Shown piece after piece: positions 8,471 through 16,648 of a DNA stretch of 26,371 nt; position 1 is the first letter of the stretch, and each line of letters starts with the position of its first letter. Source of the stretch: HGM11367 sp964600435 (GTDB taxonomy: Bacteria > Bacillota > Clostridia > Christensenellales > UBA1242); contig CAZRJB010000010.1 in the NCBI GenBank assembly GCA_964600435.1, positions 1 through 26,371 on the forward strand, given 5' to 3'. Under the pieces are notes generated by a model. That model saw only the letters and a list, made by a program, of their open reading frames with translations. It searched no databases and was not told the origin of the DNA. A program made the position numbers and the translations under genes.

Positions 8471-8479
8471 ATTATACCA
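8471..8479 (-). promoter_or_regulatory. extended -10 promoter for uvrA
   Basis: The minus strand reads TGG TATAAT (8479-8471), a consensus -10 with the TGn extension. No good -35 hexamer is found 17 bases upstream (TTTTAG), as is usual for extended -10 promoters. It lies 48 bases from the uvrA ATG. Confidence 0.55.
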
Positions 8480-8560
8480 CCTTAAATAAAAAACTAAAAT
8501 CGATTTTATAAAATAAACAAAAAGAAAATACATAATTTGTTTTCAAGTTTAAAAATTAAA

Positions 8561-8599
8561 GCAAAAAAAGCAAGCTAAAACATGATGCTTGCTTTTTGC
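8561..8599 (-). terminator. intrinsic terminator of the transketolase operon
   Basis: On the minus strand, AAAAAGCAAGC and GCTTGCTTTTTTT form a long stem with an 11-base loop, and the 3' arm runs into a T tract. It begins about 80 bases after the tkt stop. Confidence 0.85.
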
Positions 8600-8603
8600 T
8601 CTA

Positions 8604-8638
8604 GGAAAAAGATGTATGCGAATGCTTTTATCTTTTCC
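8604..8638 (-). other. second hairpin in the tkt 3' untranslated region
   Basis: GGAAAAAGAT (8604-8613) and ATCTTTTCC (8630-8638) are inverted repeats with a one-base bulge. The structure lies between the tkt stop and the main terminator. Its 3' arm has no T tract, so it may protect the 3' end rather than terminate. Confidence 0.4.
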
Positions 8639-8678
8639 ATTGTTATGTTATGCTAAAATTTAAAAATTATTCAAATAT

Positions 8679-10637
8679 TTATGATTTTTTAATCACATTT
8701 TTAATTTTTTTAACAATATTACCAACCGTTAAACCAAAATGTTTGTCTAAATCTTGTTCACTTCCACAAACGCCAAATTCATTAACACCAATAAACAAAT
8801 CGTTTGCAGTTAAATATTTATGCCAAGAGTTATCGTTTGATGCTTCTAGAACCACCTTAACTTTAGAGCCTTCAAGAACTGATTTTTTATAACTTTCTGA
8901 TTGATTTTCAAAAACATTTAAACAAGGAAAAGAACAAACTTCACACTTAATGCCTTGTTGTTTTAACTCTTTAGCAACTTCCAAAGCCAGTTCAACTTCA
9001 CTTCCGCTAGCCAAAATTGTAACATCGCCCTTGCTTCCAAAAAGAGAATAGCCACCCTTTGAAATGTTTTTTGCACCAACGGTAATGCTGTTAAGTTTTT
9101 GCCTTGCCAAAGCAAAAGCACTTGGCCCTTCAAAATCTAACGCTTGTTTATAGCAATACAAAAGTTCGTTTGTGTCTGCCGGCCTAAAAACATTTAAGTC
9201 TGGAATAAGCCTTAACTGACCAAGTTGTTCAACAGGTTGATGTGTTGGCCCGTCTTGCCCAATTTTGTAACTATCATGCGAGAACAAATAGAAAACTTGC
9301 AAACCCATTAAAGCGCTCATTCTTATTGCAGGCAAAAGGTAGTTTGAAAAAGATAAAAATGTTGAACAATAAACTGGACCCTCTAAATATAAACTCAATC
9401 CATTACAAATTGCCCCCATTGCATGCTCTCTAACTCCAAAATGGATGTTTCTGCCCCTTTGATTTTTAAAGCTATAATCTCCAACTTCTTTAACATAAGC
9501 CTTAACCGATGGAGCAACATCAGCAGTTCCACCAATAAACCTTGGAAGTTTGTTTAACAATTCTTTTAAAACAAGTTGATTTGCCTCTCTGCCACTAAAA
9601 CTTTCGGCAAGAACATCTGGTTTTAACAATTTTAAAACATCAACTTCTTTTTCTGCAATAAAACTTTCAAACTGACGACAAAGTTCTGGATGTGTTTGTT
9701 CGTATAAACAATACATTCTTTTCCATTTTTCTAAATAGATTTTGTTATATCTGACAGACCTAAAGCAATAATCCTTAACTTCTTTAGAAAATTTGGTAAA
9801 ATTAGGCATAAACAAGTCATTTTTATATTCAATTAGTTCTTTTTCAGAAAGAGGAAGCCCATGAATTTTGTTTGAACCAGCATATGATGTTCCATAACCA
9901 ATTGTGGTGTTAAAAATTATTATTGTTGGTTTAGAAGAGCGCTTTGCTTTTGCAATTGCTCTTGTGCACATATAATAACTGTTTCCATTTTTTACTTTTA
10001 TAACATTCCAGTTCATTGCCTTAAATTTTTTAGCAACATTTTCTGTGTTAGACAAAGCAACATTGCCGTCAATTGTAACGTTGTTTGAATCGTAAAGAAG
10101 AATCAATTTTTTAAGTTTTAAAGTGCCAGCCAAACTGCACGCTTCTTGAGCAACCCCTTCTTGCAAGCAACCATCACCGCAAAAACAATAAGTATAGTTG
10201 TCGATAATGTTTGCTTTTTGCGCATTAAACCTTGCACCAACAATTGTTTGCCCAATTGCCATTCCAACAGCATTTGCAATGCCTTGCCCCAAAGGGCCCG
10301 TGCTAACTTCAACAAATTTTGTTTTTTTGTATTCTGGATGCCCAGGAGTTTTAGAACCAAACTTTCTAAATTTTTCTAAATCCTCGTCACTAACCCCCAT
10401 GTTAAACAAATTAAGCAAACTATAATAAAGTGCACTAACATGCCCGCTTGACAACACGAACCTATCTCTTGCAAAAAAGTCGCTGTCGTTAGGATTAAAA
10501 AAATAATGGTCTTTAAACAAAGCAAACAAAATTGGCACAGCTCCAACACTAGACCCCGTATGCCCAGACTTTGCATGTGAAATAACACTTGCACTCATAA
10601 GCCTTAATTCATTAATACATTTTTGATTTATATTCAT
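8679..10637 (-). CDS. tkt: transketolase, 652 aa
   Basis: This thiamine-diphosphate enzyme transfers two-carbon ketol units between sugar phosphates in the non-oxidative pentose phosphate pathway. The pyrophosphate/Mg site is visible as GDGCLQEG (154-161) with DSNNVTIDG (183-191). Also present are GHPE (99-102), STGPLGQGIANAVGMA (112-127), and the PYR-domain HFGVREHAMGAICNG with the catalytic Glu near residue 400. A C-terminal domain completes the usual length. The normally GHPG motif near the N-terminus reads GHTG (25-28) here. The ATG directly follows the TAA of the upstream shikimate-kinase-like gene, and its GGAG lies within that gene's last codons, so translational coupling is likely. 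Confidence 0.95.
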   Translation of the reverse strand: MNINQKCINELRLMSASVISHAKSGHTGSSVGAVPILFALFKDHYFFNPNDSDFFARDRFVLSSGHVSALYYSLLNLFNMGVSDEDLEKFRKFGSKTPGHPEYKKTKFVEVSTGPLGQGIANAVGMAIGQTIVGARFNAQKANIIDNYTYCFCGDGCLQEGVAQEACSLAGTLKLKKLILLYDSNNVTIDGNVALSNTENVAKKFKAMNWNVIKVKNGNSYYMCTRAIAKAKRSSKPTIIIFNTTIGYGTSYAGSNKIHGLPLSEKELIEYKNDLFMPNFTKFSKEVKDYCFRSVRYNKIYLEKWKRMYCLYEQTHPELCRQFESFIAEKEVDVLKLLKPDVLAESFSGREANQLVLKELLNKLPRFIGGTADVAPSVKAYVKEVGDYSFKNQRGRNIHFGVREHAMGAICNGLSLYLEGPVYCSTFLSFSNYLLPAIRMSALMGLQVFYLFSHDSYKIGQDGPTHQPVEQLGQLRLIPDLNVFRPADTNELLYCYKQALDFEGPSAFALARQKLNSITVGAKNISKGGYSLFGSKGDVTILASGSEVELALEVAKELKQQGIKCEVCSFPCLNVFENQSESYKKSVLEGSKVKVVLEASNDNSWHKYLTANDLFIGVNEFGVCGSEQDLDKHFGLTVGNIVKKIKNVIKKS

Positions 10638-11135
10638 TTACCACTCCAAAAGTTTAATTTTATTGTTTATTATATTTATGAAATTATTTACATCTTCGCC
10701 ATTATATATTACAACAACATCACACAATTTTTCAAGTTCTTTTGACAATTCGTCGCAAACAAGCATTGGAATTGCAATTTTTTTGTCAATTGGATATTTC
10801 TCGTCACGTTGTTTTAAAATGTTTTTTGGAATATTAACAAACACTGCCAAACCAGTTTGTTTTAATTTTTGATTTATTTCATCTTTTAAAAACAAATCGT
10901 GTGGGCAATTAACAATGGTGTTTTCGTAGCCACTTGCACTCATTGCAAGTTTGTTAACTTGTTTAGAGTAATATTCATAGCCAACTTTTGAAGTTGTTTC
11001 TTGCTCATTTTTAAAGTTATATTTAATAAGGTCGTTAATGTCCAAAAAAAACATGTCCAAACTGGTAGACAACTCACCTCCAATCAACTTTGTTAACTCA
11101 TAATCAAGTCCAACAAGAACAATATTACTCTTCAT
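10638..11135 (-). CDS. shikimate-kinase-like protein lacking the P-loop (probable pseudoenzyme), 165 aa
   Basis: The layout matches the shikimate kinase fold. An opening NIVLVG strand is followed by LDMFFLDINDLI, where kinases have FxDxD. The middle has ENTIVNCPHDLFLKDEINQ, aligning with the kinase VIxTGGG stretch. The later part has GLAVFVNIPKNILKQR and a final VVVIYNGED strand. The Walker A GxxGxGKS is replaced by GLDYELTKL and the GGG loop by CPH, so ATP-dependent shikimate phosphorylation is unlikely. An upstream ATG at 11171 lies in the T tract of the preceding terminator. The ATG at 11135 fits the protein family better and lies seven bases after a -10 box. The stop TAA touches the transketolase ATG. 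Function is unknown; a regulatory or binding role is only a guess. Confidence 0.65.
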   Translation of the reverse strand: MKSNIVLVGLDYELTKLIGGELSTSLDMFFLDINDLIKYNFKNEQETTSKVGYEYYSKQVNKLAMSASGYENTIVNCPHDLFLKDEINQKLKQTGLAVFVNIPKNILKQRDEKYPIDKKIAIPMLVCDELSKELEKLCDVVVIYNGEDVNNFINIINNKIKLLEW

Positions 11136-11142
11136 ATAATAT

Positions 11143-11171
11143 ATAATAACAAATATTAAAAAATTAATCAA
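11143..11171 (-). promoter_or_regulatory. promoter of the shikimate-kinase-like/tkt operon, probably leaderless
   Basis: TTGATT (11171-11166), 17 bases, TATTAT (11148-11143) on the minus strand. The -10 ends seven bases before the ATG at 11135, so transcription should start at or within a base or two of the start codon. No Shine-Dalgarno is present. Confidence 0.6.
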
Positions 11172-11200
11172 AAAAATTCCAGCATTACTGCCGGAATTTT
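11168..11200 (-). terminator. intrinsic terminator of the surface-protein gene
   Basis: Minus strand: AATTCCGGCA, loop GTAA, TGCTGGAATT with one G-T wobble, then a run of T. It lies 18 bases after the stop at 11218. Confidence 0.88.
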
Positions 11201-11217
11201 ATTTGTCTTTTTTTGTA

Positions 11218-14200
11218 TTAACCTTTATATAGTTTGTCCATTTTCTTTTTAGAAATAACAAAGTATACAACAACACCTGCAAGAACAACTACTGAAACAA
11301 CAATTAAAACAATTCCAATAATTTCTGTGCTTGTTTTTGCTTCGGTTTCTGCATCTTGAATTGTGAAAGTTTTTGTGATTTCTGAAACATTGTTAGCACC
11401 ATCGGTAACTTTAAATGTAAGTGAATATTCACCTGCGTCTTCAAGTTTAAAGATATATTTTGTTTCTTTGTCGTCACCAGTGTTAATGTTGTCAATTTTG
11501 TTTCCGTTTAAAGTTAATTCAACTTTAACATCTTTGCCTTCAAAAGTAGATTTATTGTCTTTTGCTGTAATTAAACTGTTTTCACCATTTATGTCTGCAA
11601 CATTAATTGTTAAAGTTTCGCCCGCATTGTAAGAACTTTTAACAATGCTGTCTGAAACGGTAAGTGTTGGTTTAACCAAGTCACCAATTTTTATTGTGTA
11701 GGTTTTTGATGTTGAATTACCTGCTTTATCATATGCAGTGTAAATAATGTTGTATTCTGCATTGTATTTAAATTTATGGAACAAAGAATTGTTTGTTGTT
11801 GTGCCTTCTAAGCCGGCATTATATTTTTCAACCATTTCGCTAAATTTGATTGTTTTTGTTTCGCTATCTTTTGAACCATTTGTTTTTATAACAATTGTAG
11901 ATTTTTCTTCATCTATATCAGAAACATCAGAAACAGAGAACATTGGAATTAAAATTGTTGTGTCTTGTTCGTATGCTGGAGCAATGCCTTGTTTTGTTTT
12001 ATCTGTTTCGGTTGCGCTTGGAAGTTTTATGGCACTTGTTTCCCAGTTAACATTAATTTCTGGTGCCTTTGTGTCTGACACATTAAATTTTACTGTAACA
12101 AATTTGTCTTCAACAATTGAATTATCTGATTTTTTATACATGAAGTATTGAATTTCATATTCACCAACTGCAAAAGGTTTAAATTCCTTTTTAGAAAGTT
12201 CATAGTCGCCTGATGCTGTTATTGCTCTAACATTCCAATCGTATTGTTCAGCATCATCACCAGTTATTTCTGCTTCATAAAGTTTATATTTGTCACCAAG
12301 TTCCAAACTTTCAATTTCGTTGTTTTGCATGTTTGCAAAGCGAAGTTCACCAACATAGTCGGCAGACTCAACTTGATAATTTAAAAATTTTACAACAGCA
12401 TTTCCATCTGGGTCATAAACTTTTATTGAAACCTGATAGCTACCTTTTTTGCTTGCAACAAATTGTGTTCCAGAATAAACAAAGTAGTCACCAATTTTTA
12501 TAACATAAGCCCCAGTTGCAGGAACTTCTGTTCCGTCTGAGTGTTTAATTGTAACTCTTGCATTAAGAGAGCCAACACCATCAGAACCGTCTTGGAATCT
12601 CATTGTTGGTAAAGTGATTATTTGGTTTTGTTTATATGAATAAGAATAGTCAGCGTCCTCAATGTCGCAAATTGTTGGAACAGACACACCCGAACCTTGA
12701 TTGTTTATCAAAATTTCTCTTTTTTCGGTTGTTGCCATTCCGCCATCATTTTTTGCAATTGCATAAATTGTGATTTTTTTAGCATTTGCAGGAACTTGCT
12801 CTCTATCACTCGTGTCAATAACATATTTATTTGAACTGTTTAAAGAAAGTTTAATTTTTTCACTTTCAATGTCACCATCAACCTTTTCTCCATTTGGACC
12901 TACTGCTGTGTATGTGTAATAAACTGCAGTGTCAAGCCTTTCGTCTTTTTCGTCAGAGAAAGAAACTTTTCCAAATTCAATTGTTTCGCCTAGGTCAATG
13001 TTAGAATAAAAAGTGTCGTTAAAGGTAACTGTTGGCTTGCTCCAATCAACATTGTTTGAAATTTCAAATTCGTAACCCAAAGATTTTGATCTACCATTTG
13101 CATCAGTAACAACATAAGAAACAGTGTAAACGCCGTTTTCCAATTTTTTGTCTGAGTAAACATTTTCATCATCTTCTGTTCCAGCTTTTTCTGTATTGTT
13201 AAACACAATGTTTTTGCAAGCATGTTCAAAATTGCTATCTTCAAAAATTGTGGTACCAGAAGATCTAATTATTCTTTTAAACTTAAAGTCTGAATATTTA
13301 AATGTTCCAAGGTCTTCTGCATAGATTGCTTTAATAACCACGTTTTCTGATTCAGCATCAAAAACTGATTTCAAATCGTAATCTTTTTTAACAATATTAT
13401 CCTTGTTTTGAACAACACCATCTGTAACAGTGTATGCATCAACAACAATTGGTGTTGGGTCTAGCGAATCCACAACGCTTGTAATGTTAAATTGAATTGT
13501 TTGTTTGTTGCCCAAAGCATCAAAAACTTCATATTCAAATCTGTAGTTTGAAGCCAAATCGTCAGCAGTAAATTTGTAAACACCATTTTCTTTTGAAAGA
13601 ATTTTTGTGTCGGTTCCTTCAATAACAGTGCCTTCCAAAATTTCTGTTTTGTTTTCGGACTTAATTCTGTATGCTTTAACAGTGTAATAAGATGACACAA
13701 CTTCTGTTCCATTTTTTGCAGTTATGCCAGGAAGTTCAATTGTTTTGCCTAAGTTAACACTTGTTGGCACATCTGCACCACTATAAACCAAGGTTAATTC
13801 AAACTCATTTTCGTAATTATCTTTAACAGCTCTAAACTCGGTTGAAGTTTGGCAAATGAATTCGCCAGTTGTTTGGTTATATACCTTGTATGTTACAATG
13901 TAGTTACCTTCTTGAATTTTGTTTTCGTCGGTTTCGTCAAAAACAAGTTTTCCATCTGTTATTTCAACAGTTTTAAAGTCTGGTCTTGTAACAAAAATTT
14001 TAACCTGCAAAGATTCACGTTCAGAATCTTTAAGTTCTGAGCCGTCTTTTTTTGTGATGTTATAACTTGGCACATTAAATTCTTTTGTAAAAGTTGAGCC
14101 ATCTTTGTTTGTCATTGACAATTTGTTTGGAAGAATGTTTGTTTGATTTTCTGCCAAAGAAATGTTGTAACTTACAGATTCAACTGTAAAAGAGATTTCT

Positions 14201-14598
14201 CCTTTATAGTTACCACTAACATATTCAATGGTATATTTACCAATTTCGTCAACTTCAAATTGTCCGTCTTGAATTTTGTCACTGGTTTGGTCAAATGTTT
14301 TGCCAGTTGAAGTTGTAACTTTAAACTGTGTTACAGATTCTGAAACACCTGAATCATTAACAAAAGTAACAGTTGGCAAAGTAAATTTGTCATATAGATT
14401 AACAACTTTTTTGTATGCACTAACGTTTAAAGTGTTGCGTTTTGCACGTGCAGCCGCTTCTTCTGCTGTTTCAGCATAAACAGAAACATTGTTATCTAAA
14501 TTTGTTTTTGTTAAAGAAAGAGATGTTGTGCCGGCAATGCCTGCAGTTGTTGCCACTGCCAAAACTGCTGCAGCGGTTCTCTTTATAGATTTTTTCAT
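11218..14598 (-). CDS. large secreted, membrane-anchored Ig-like repeat surface protein, 1126 aa
   Basis: An N-terminal signal peptide (MKKSIKRTAAAVLAVATTAG) is followed by a Thr/Ser/Asp/Lys-rich, beta-strand-rich ectodomain and one C-terminal transmembrane helix (about 1093-1115) with the basic tail SKKKMDKLYKG. There is no LPXTG sorting signal. The ectodomain is built from degenerate repeats of roughly 90-110 residues that end in patterns such as YTIEYVSG, YRFEYEVFDALGNK, YTVSYVVTDANGRS, YQVSIKVYDPDGN, YNIIYTAYDKAGNS and YSLTFKVTDGANN, which are typical of bacterial Ig-like/cadherin-like folds. A structural or adhesive role is likely but the ligand is unknown. The ATG at 14598 has AGGAGC at good spacing; an upstream in-frame ATG at 14634 would lie at or before the predicted transcription start. 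Confidence 0.85.
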   Translation of the reverse strand: MKKSIKRTAAAVLAVATTAGIAGTTSLSLTKTNLDNNVSVYAETAEEAAARAKRNTLNVSAYKKVVNLYDKFTLPTVTFVNDSGVSESVTQFKVTTSTGKTFDQTSDKIQDGQFEVDEIGKYTIEYVSGNYKGEISFTVESVSYNISLAENQTNILPNKLSMTNKDGSTFTKEFNVPSYNITKKDGSELKDSERESLQVKIFVTRPDFKTVEITDGKLVFDETDENKIQEGNYIVTYKVYNQTTGEFICQTSTEFRAVKDNYENEFELTLVYSGADVPTSVNLGKTIELPGITAKNGTEVVSSYYTVKAYRIKSENKTEILEGTVIEGTDTKILSKENGVYKFTADDLASNYRFEYEVFDALGNKQTIQFNITSVVDSLDPTPIVVDAYTVTDGVVQNKDNIVKKDYDLKSVFDAESENVVIKAIYAEDLGTFKYSDFKFKRIIRSSGTTIFEDSNFEHACKNIVFNNTEKAGTEDDENVYSDKKLENGVYTVSYVVTDANGRSKSLGYEFEISNNVDWSKPTVTFNDTFYSNIDLGETIEFGKVSFSDEKDERLDTAVYYTYTAVGPNGEKVDGDIESEKIKLSLNSSNKYVIDTSDREQVPANAKKITIYAIAKNDGGMATTEKREILINNQGSGVSVPTICDIEDADYSYSYKQNQIITLPTMRFQDGSDGVGSLNARVTIKHSDGTEVPATGAYVIKIGDYFVYSGTQFVASKKGSYQVSIKVYDPDGNAVVKFLNYQVESADYVGELRFANMQNNEIESLELGDKYKLYEAEITGDDAEQYDWNVRAITASGDYELSKKEFKPFAVGEYEIQYFMYKKSDNSIVEDKFVTVKFNVSDTKAPEINVNWETSAIKLPSATETDKTKQGIAPAYEQDTTILIPMFSVSDVSDIDEEKSTIVIKTNGSKDSETKTIKFSEMVEKYNAGLEGTTTNNSLFHKFKYNAEYNIIYTAYDKAGNSTSKTYTIKIGDLVKPTLTVSDSIVKSSYNAGETLTINVADINGENSLITAKDNKSTFEGKDVKVELTLNGNKIDNINTGDDKETKYIFKLEDAGEYSLTFKVTDGANNVSEITKTFTIQDAETEAKTSTEIIGIVLIVVSVVVLAGVVVYFVISKKKMDKLYKG

Positions 14599-14635
14599 GT
14601 TGTTTGCTCCTAAAAAAAGTTTTATAAACGACATA

Positions 14636-14664
14636 AGTTTATACTATAACAAAATAAATGTCAA
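14636..14664 (-). promoter_or_regulatory. promoter of the surface-protein gene
   Basis: A consensus TTGACA (14664-14659) is followed by TATAAA after 15 bases or TAAACT after 17 bases on the minus strand. Either predicts a start near 14630 and a leader of about 30 bases with the AGGAGC site. Confidence 0.6.
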
Positions 14665-14972
14665 CGAATTTAACCACTTTACAGCACTCAAGTAAACAAT
14701 TTTATAATAATATAAAATAAGAAAAGAACATTTGTTAATTTGTTGAACTATTTTTAATAACCTTAAACTATATATCAATCCCCTTATCTCGTTCAAAATT
14801 ATTGTGAGTAAACAAATCAACATTATGTTAAACTATTTTGCGAAATCGTGACTTGTTTTGCCTGTTTTTGTCTAAAAACGTCACCAACAACCAAATTTTT
14901 GTTCTTTAACTTCAAAGTTTTGCATTTAAAACAACAAAAATCTCATTTTGTTTGCTTTGTTCTTGCATGCCT
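14665..14972. other. gene-free AT-rich stretch, nothing recognised
   Basis: No coding frame with a ribosome binding site, tRNA or strong terminator was found here. GTGAC and GTCAC near 14850-14885 bracket a long imperfect inverted repeat with T-rich and A-rich arms, too weak to call an RNA. It separates the Cys-rich gene's terminator from the surface-protein promoter. Confidence 0.5.
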
Positions 14973-15001
14973 AAAAAAATGGGAGCAAAAGTTTTGCCCC
15001 C
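14973..15001 (-). terminator. intrinsic terminator of the Cys-rich small-protein gene
   Basis: Minus strand: GGGGGCAAAA and TTTTGCTCCC form a GC-capped stem (one G-T wobble, tight loop) followed by ATTTTTTT. It lies about 28 bases after the stop at 15030. Confidence 0.85.
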
Positions 15002-15029
15002 ACGTTTATGTATTTAATGTTTAAACAAA

Positions 15030-15242
15030 CTAGCCTCTGCAACCACAGCCGTCATTGCATCCGCAACAAGAAGAAAGTATATAAATAAGCAAGAATATTT
15101 TAATTAAGTCGCTATTAAAAATGTCACAAATGTTAAAATTGCATCCGCATTGAGTCATTAATATGTAAAGAACCAATAAAGTGCAACAATCCATTCCGCA
15201 TTTTTCACCTCTTCCGCCAAATAAGTTATTGAAGAAATTCAT
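15030..15242 (-). CDS. small Cys-rich membrane-associated protein, 70 aa
   Basis: The protein holds 11 cysteines in 70 residues (15, 19, 20, 32, 34, 39, 59, 60, 62, 66, 68), mostly as CC or CGC pairs, flanking two hydrophobic segments (about 21-30 and 46-58). The tail is SSCCGCNDGCGCRG. This resembles short high-cysteine proteins of unknown function seen in Clostridia. I do not recognise a characterised family. The ATG at 15242 has AAGGGAG eight bases upstream; an earlier in-frame GTG at 15251 overlaps that site and is unlikely. It has its own terminator, which supports a real, separately transcribed gene. Metal binding or disulfide-linked assembly are possibilities only. Confidence 0.7.
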   Translation of the reverse strand: MNFFNNLFGGRGEKCGMDCCTLLVLYILMTQCGCNFNICDIFNSDLIKIFLLIYILSSCCGCNDGCGCRG

Positions 15243-15477
15243 GGCAAACACTCCCTTTTATGTAAATTTAAGCCTTAATGTTATGTTTAGCCGGCATAAA
15301 CACAAACATGTAGGAAATCAAATTTTATATGCAAATTGCTCTGCGTATAAAATTGATATTGCAAATCTTTTGTGCTTTTTTGTTTTTATCGGTTGTTACA
15401 TATCATACTATTTCAAGTTTAAAAAAAATGTTACAACCAAATTAAAAAAAATAATAAAATAATTACATAAAGGTTTT

Positions 15478-16545
15478 TTAGTTCATATATTCAATAATTT
15501 TTTGTTTTAAGGCATCAATTCCAATGTTCTTTTTTGCAGAAATGCACACTCCATCAGTTAAGTCTTTTTGATCAACCAAATCACACTTGTTATACACTTT
15601 AACAATTGGAGATTTTATTTTGTTTTGCGCCAAAACCTGTTCAACAACTTCCACTTGACTATTATAGTCTGGGTTAGAAACATCAATAACATGCAAAATC
15701 AAATTTGCATCTTGCGCTTCCTCAAGTGTTGCAGAAAATGCTTCAACCAAATTGTGTGGGAGTTTGCTAATAAAACCAACCGTGTCTGTTAACACAATTT
15801 TTTTACCATATTCTAAAAAAACATTTCTGCTTGTTGTGTCTAAGGTTGCAAACAATTTATCGTCAGCATATATTCCTGCTTTAGAAATCAAATTGAGCAA
15901 TGTGCTTTTCCCTGCATTAGTGTAACCAACAATTGCAACCTTAAAAACCCCACCACTATTTCTGTTCTTTTTTTGAACATCTCTATTTTGTTTTATTTTT
16001 TCTAGTTCTTTTTCCAGTTTTAAAATGTTGTTTTGTGCAATTCGTTTGTTTAACTCAAGCTTTGTTTCACCAGGGCCACGCATTCCAACCCCGCCCGAAC
16101 CAAACCTGCCCGAACTACCATTAAGGCTTGCAAGCCTTGGCAAATTATATTTTAATTGAGCCAACTCAACTTGAATTTTGCCCTCGTTAGAAATTGCCCT
16201 TCTTGCAAATATGTCCAAAATTAAAGATATTCTATCAATAACCTTGCAGTTAAATTCATCGCTTAGGTTTCTTGCTTGCGAGCCGCTTAGTTCATGGTCC
16301 ACAATAACCAAATTTGCGCCCAAATCCAAAACCATTTGTTTAATTTCTTCAACCTTTCCTTCACCAATTAAAGTTGCAGAATTGACTTCTCTAACAAGTT
16401 GATGCGTTTTCCCTAAAACGCTAACCTGAGCAGTTTCGGCAAGCCTTTCCAGTTCTTTTAATTGCAACTCTACGTTTTCTTTATTTTTAAAAACAACGCC
16501 AACCAAAATTGCTTTTTCAATTGTTTTGTCAGTTAAAAATACCAT
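15478..16545 (-). CDS. hflX: GTPase HflX, 355 aa
   Basis: HflX is a ribosome-associated GTPase that in other bacteria splits stalled or hibernating 70S ribosomes, for instance after heat or antibiotic stress. The N-terminal HflX domain has GANLVIVDHELSGSQARNL and RISLILDIFARRA, a glycine-rich linker leads to RGPGETKLE (near 155), and the G domain shows GYTNAGKST (near 206), DTVGF and NKCD. The length is slightly short of some relatives, with only a small C-terminal part. The ATG at 16545 is six bases after GGGAGG; an in-frame GTG at 16551 lies too close to that site. A near-consensus promoter is at 16575-16603. The preceding lipoprotein gene is on the same strand but separated by this promoter. 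Confidence 0.95.
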   Translation of the reverse strand: MVFLTDKTIEKAILVGVVFKNKENVELQLKELERLAETAQVSVLGKTHQLVREVNSATLIGEGKVEEIKQMVLDLGANLVIVDHELSGSQARNLSDEFNCKVIDRISLILDIFARRAISNEGKIQVELAQLKYNLPRLASLNGSSGRFGSGGVGMRGPGETKLELNKRIAQNNILKLEKELEKIKQNRDVQKKNRNSGGVFKVAIVGYTNAGKSTLLNLISKAGIYADDKLFATLDTTSRNVFLEYGKKIVLTDTVGFISKLPHNLVEAFSATLEEAQDANLILHVIDVSNPDYNSQVEVVEQVLAQNKIKSPIVKVYNKCDLVDQKDLTDGVCISAKKNIGIDALKQKIIEYMN

Positions 16546-16574
16546 GTGCACCCTCCCAAGAAAAATCTAATGGC

Positions 16575-16603
16575 ATTATACAACTTTTGTTTATGCTAGT
16601 CAA
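16575..16603 (-). promoter_or_regulatory. strong sigma-A-like promoter of hflX
   Basis: TTGACT (16603-16598), 17 bases, then a perfect TATAAT (16580-16575) on the minus strand. The leader would be about 23 bases. Confidence 0.8.
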
Positions 16604-16648
16604 TTGCAAGCGAAAATTTGTTGTGAAATAACAGAACATGCTAAAAAA

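Noticed and set aside
11136..11171. Longer start (11171) for the shikimate-kinase-like protein
   Set aside because: This ATG is in the T tract of the preceding terminator and coincides with the predicted -35; the extra residues are not part of the fold.
11304..14479. Several open frames on the opposite strand or other frames inside the surface-protein gene
   Set aside because: They have no ribosome binding sites or recognisable domains, and the main frame is continuous with signal peptide and anchor.
14599..14634. Upstream in-frame ATG at 14634 as start of the surface protein
   Set aside because: It lies at or before the predicted transcription start, and the next ATG has AGGAGC and begins a proper signal peptide.
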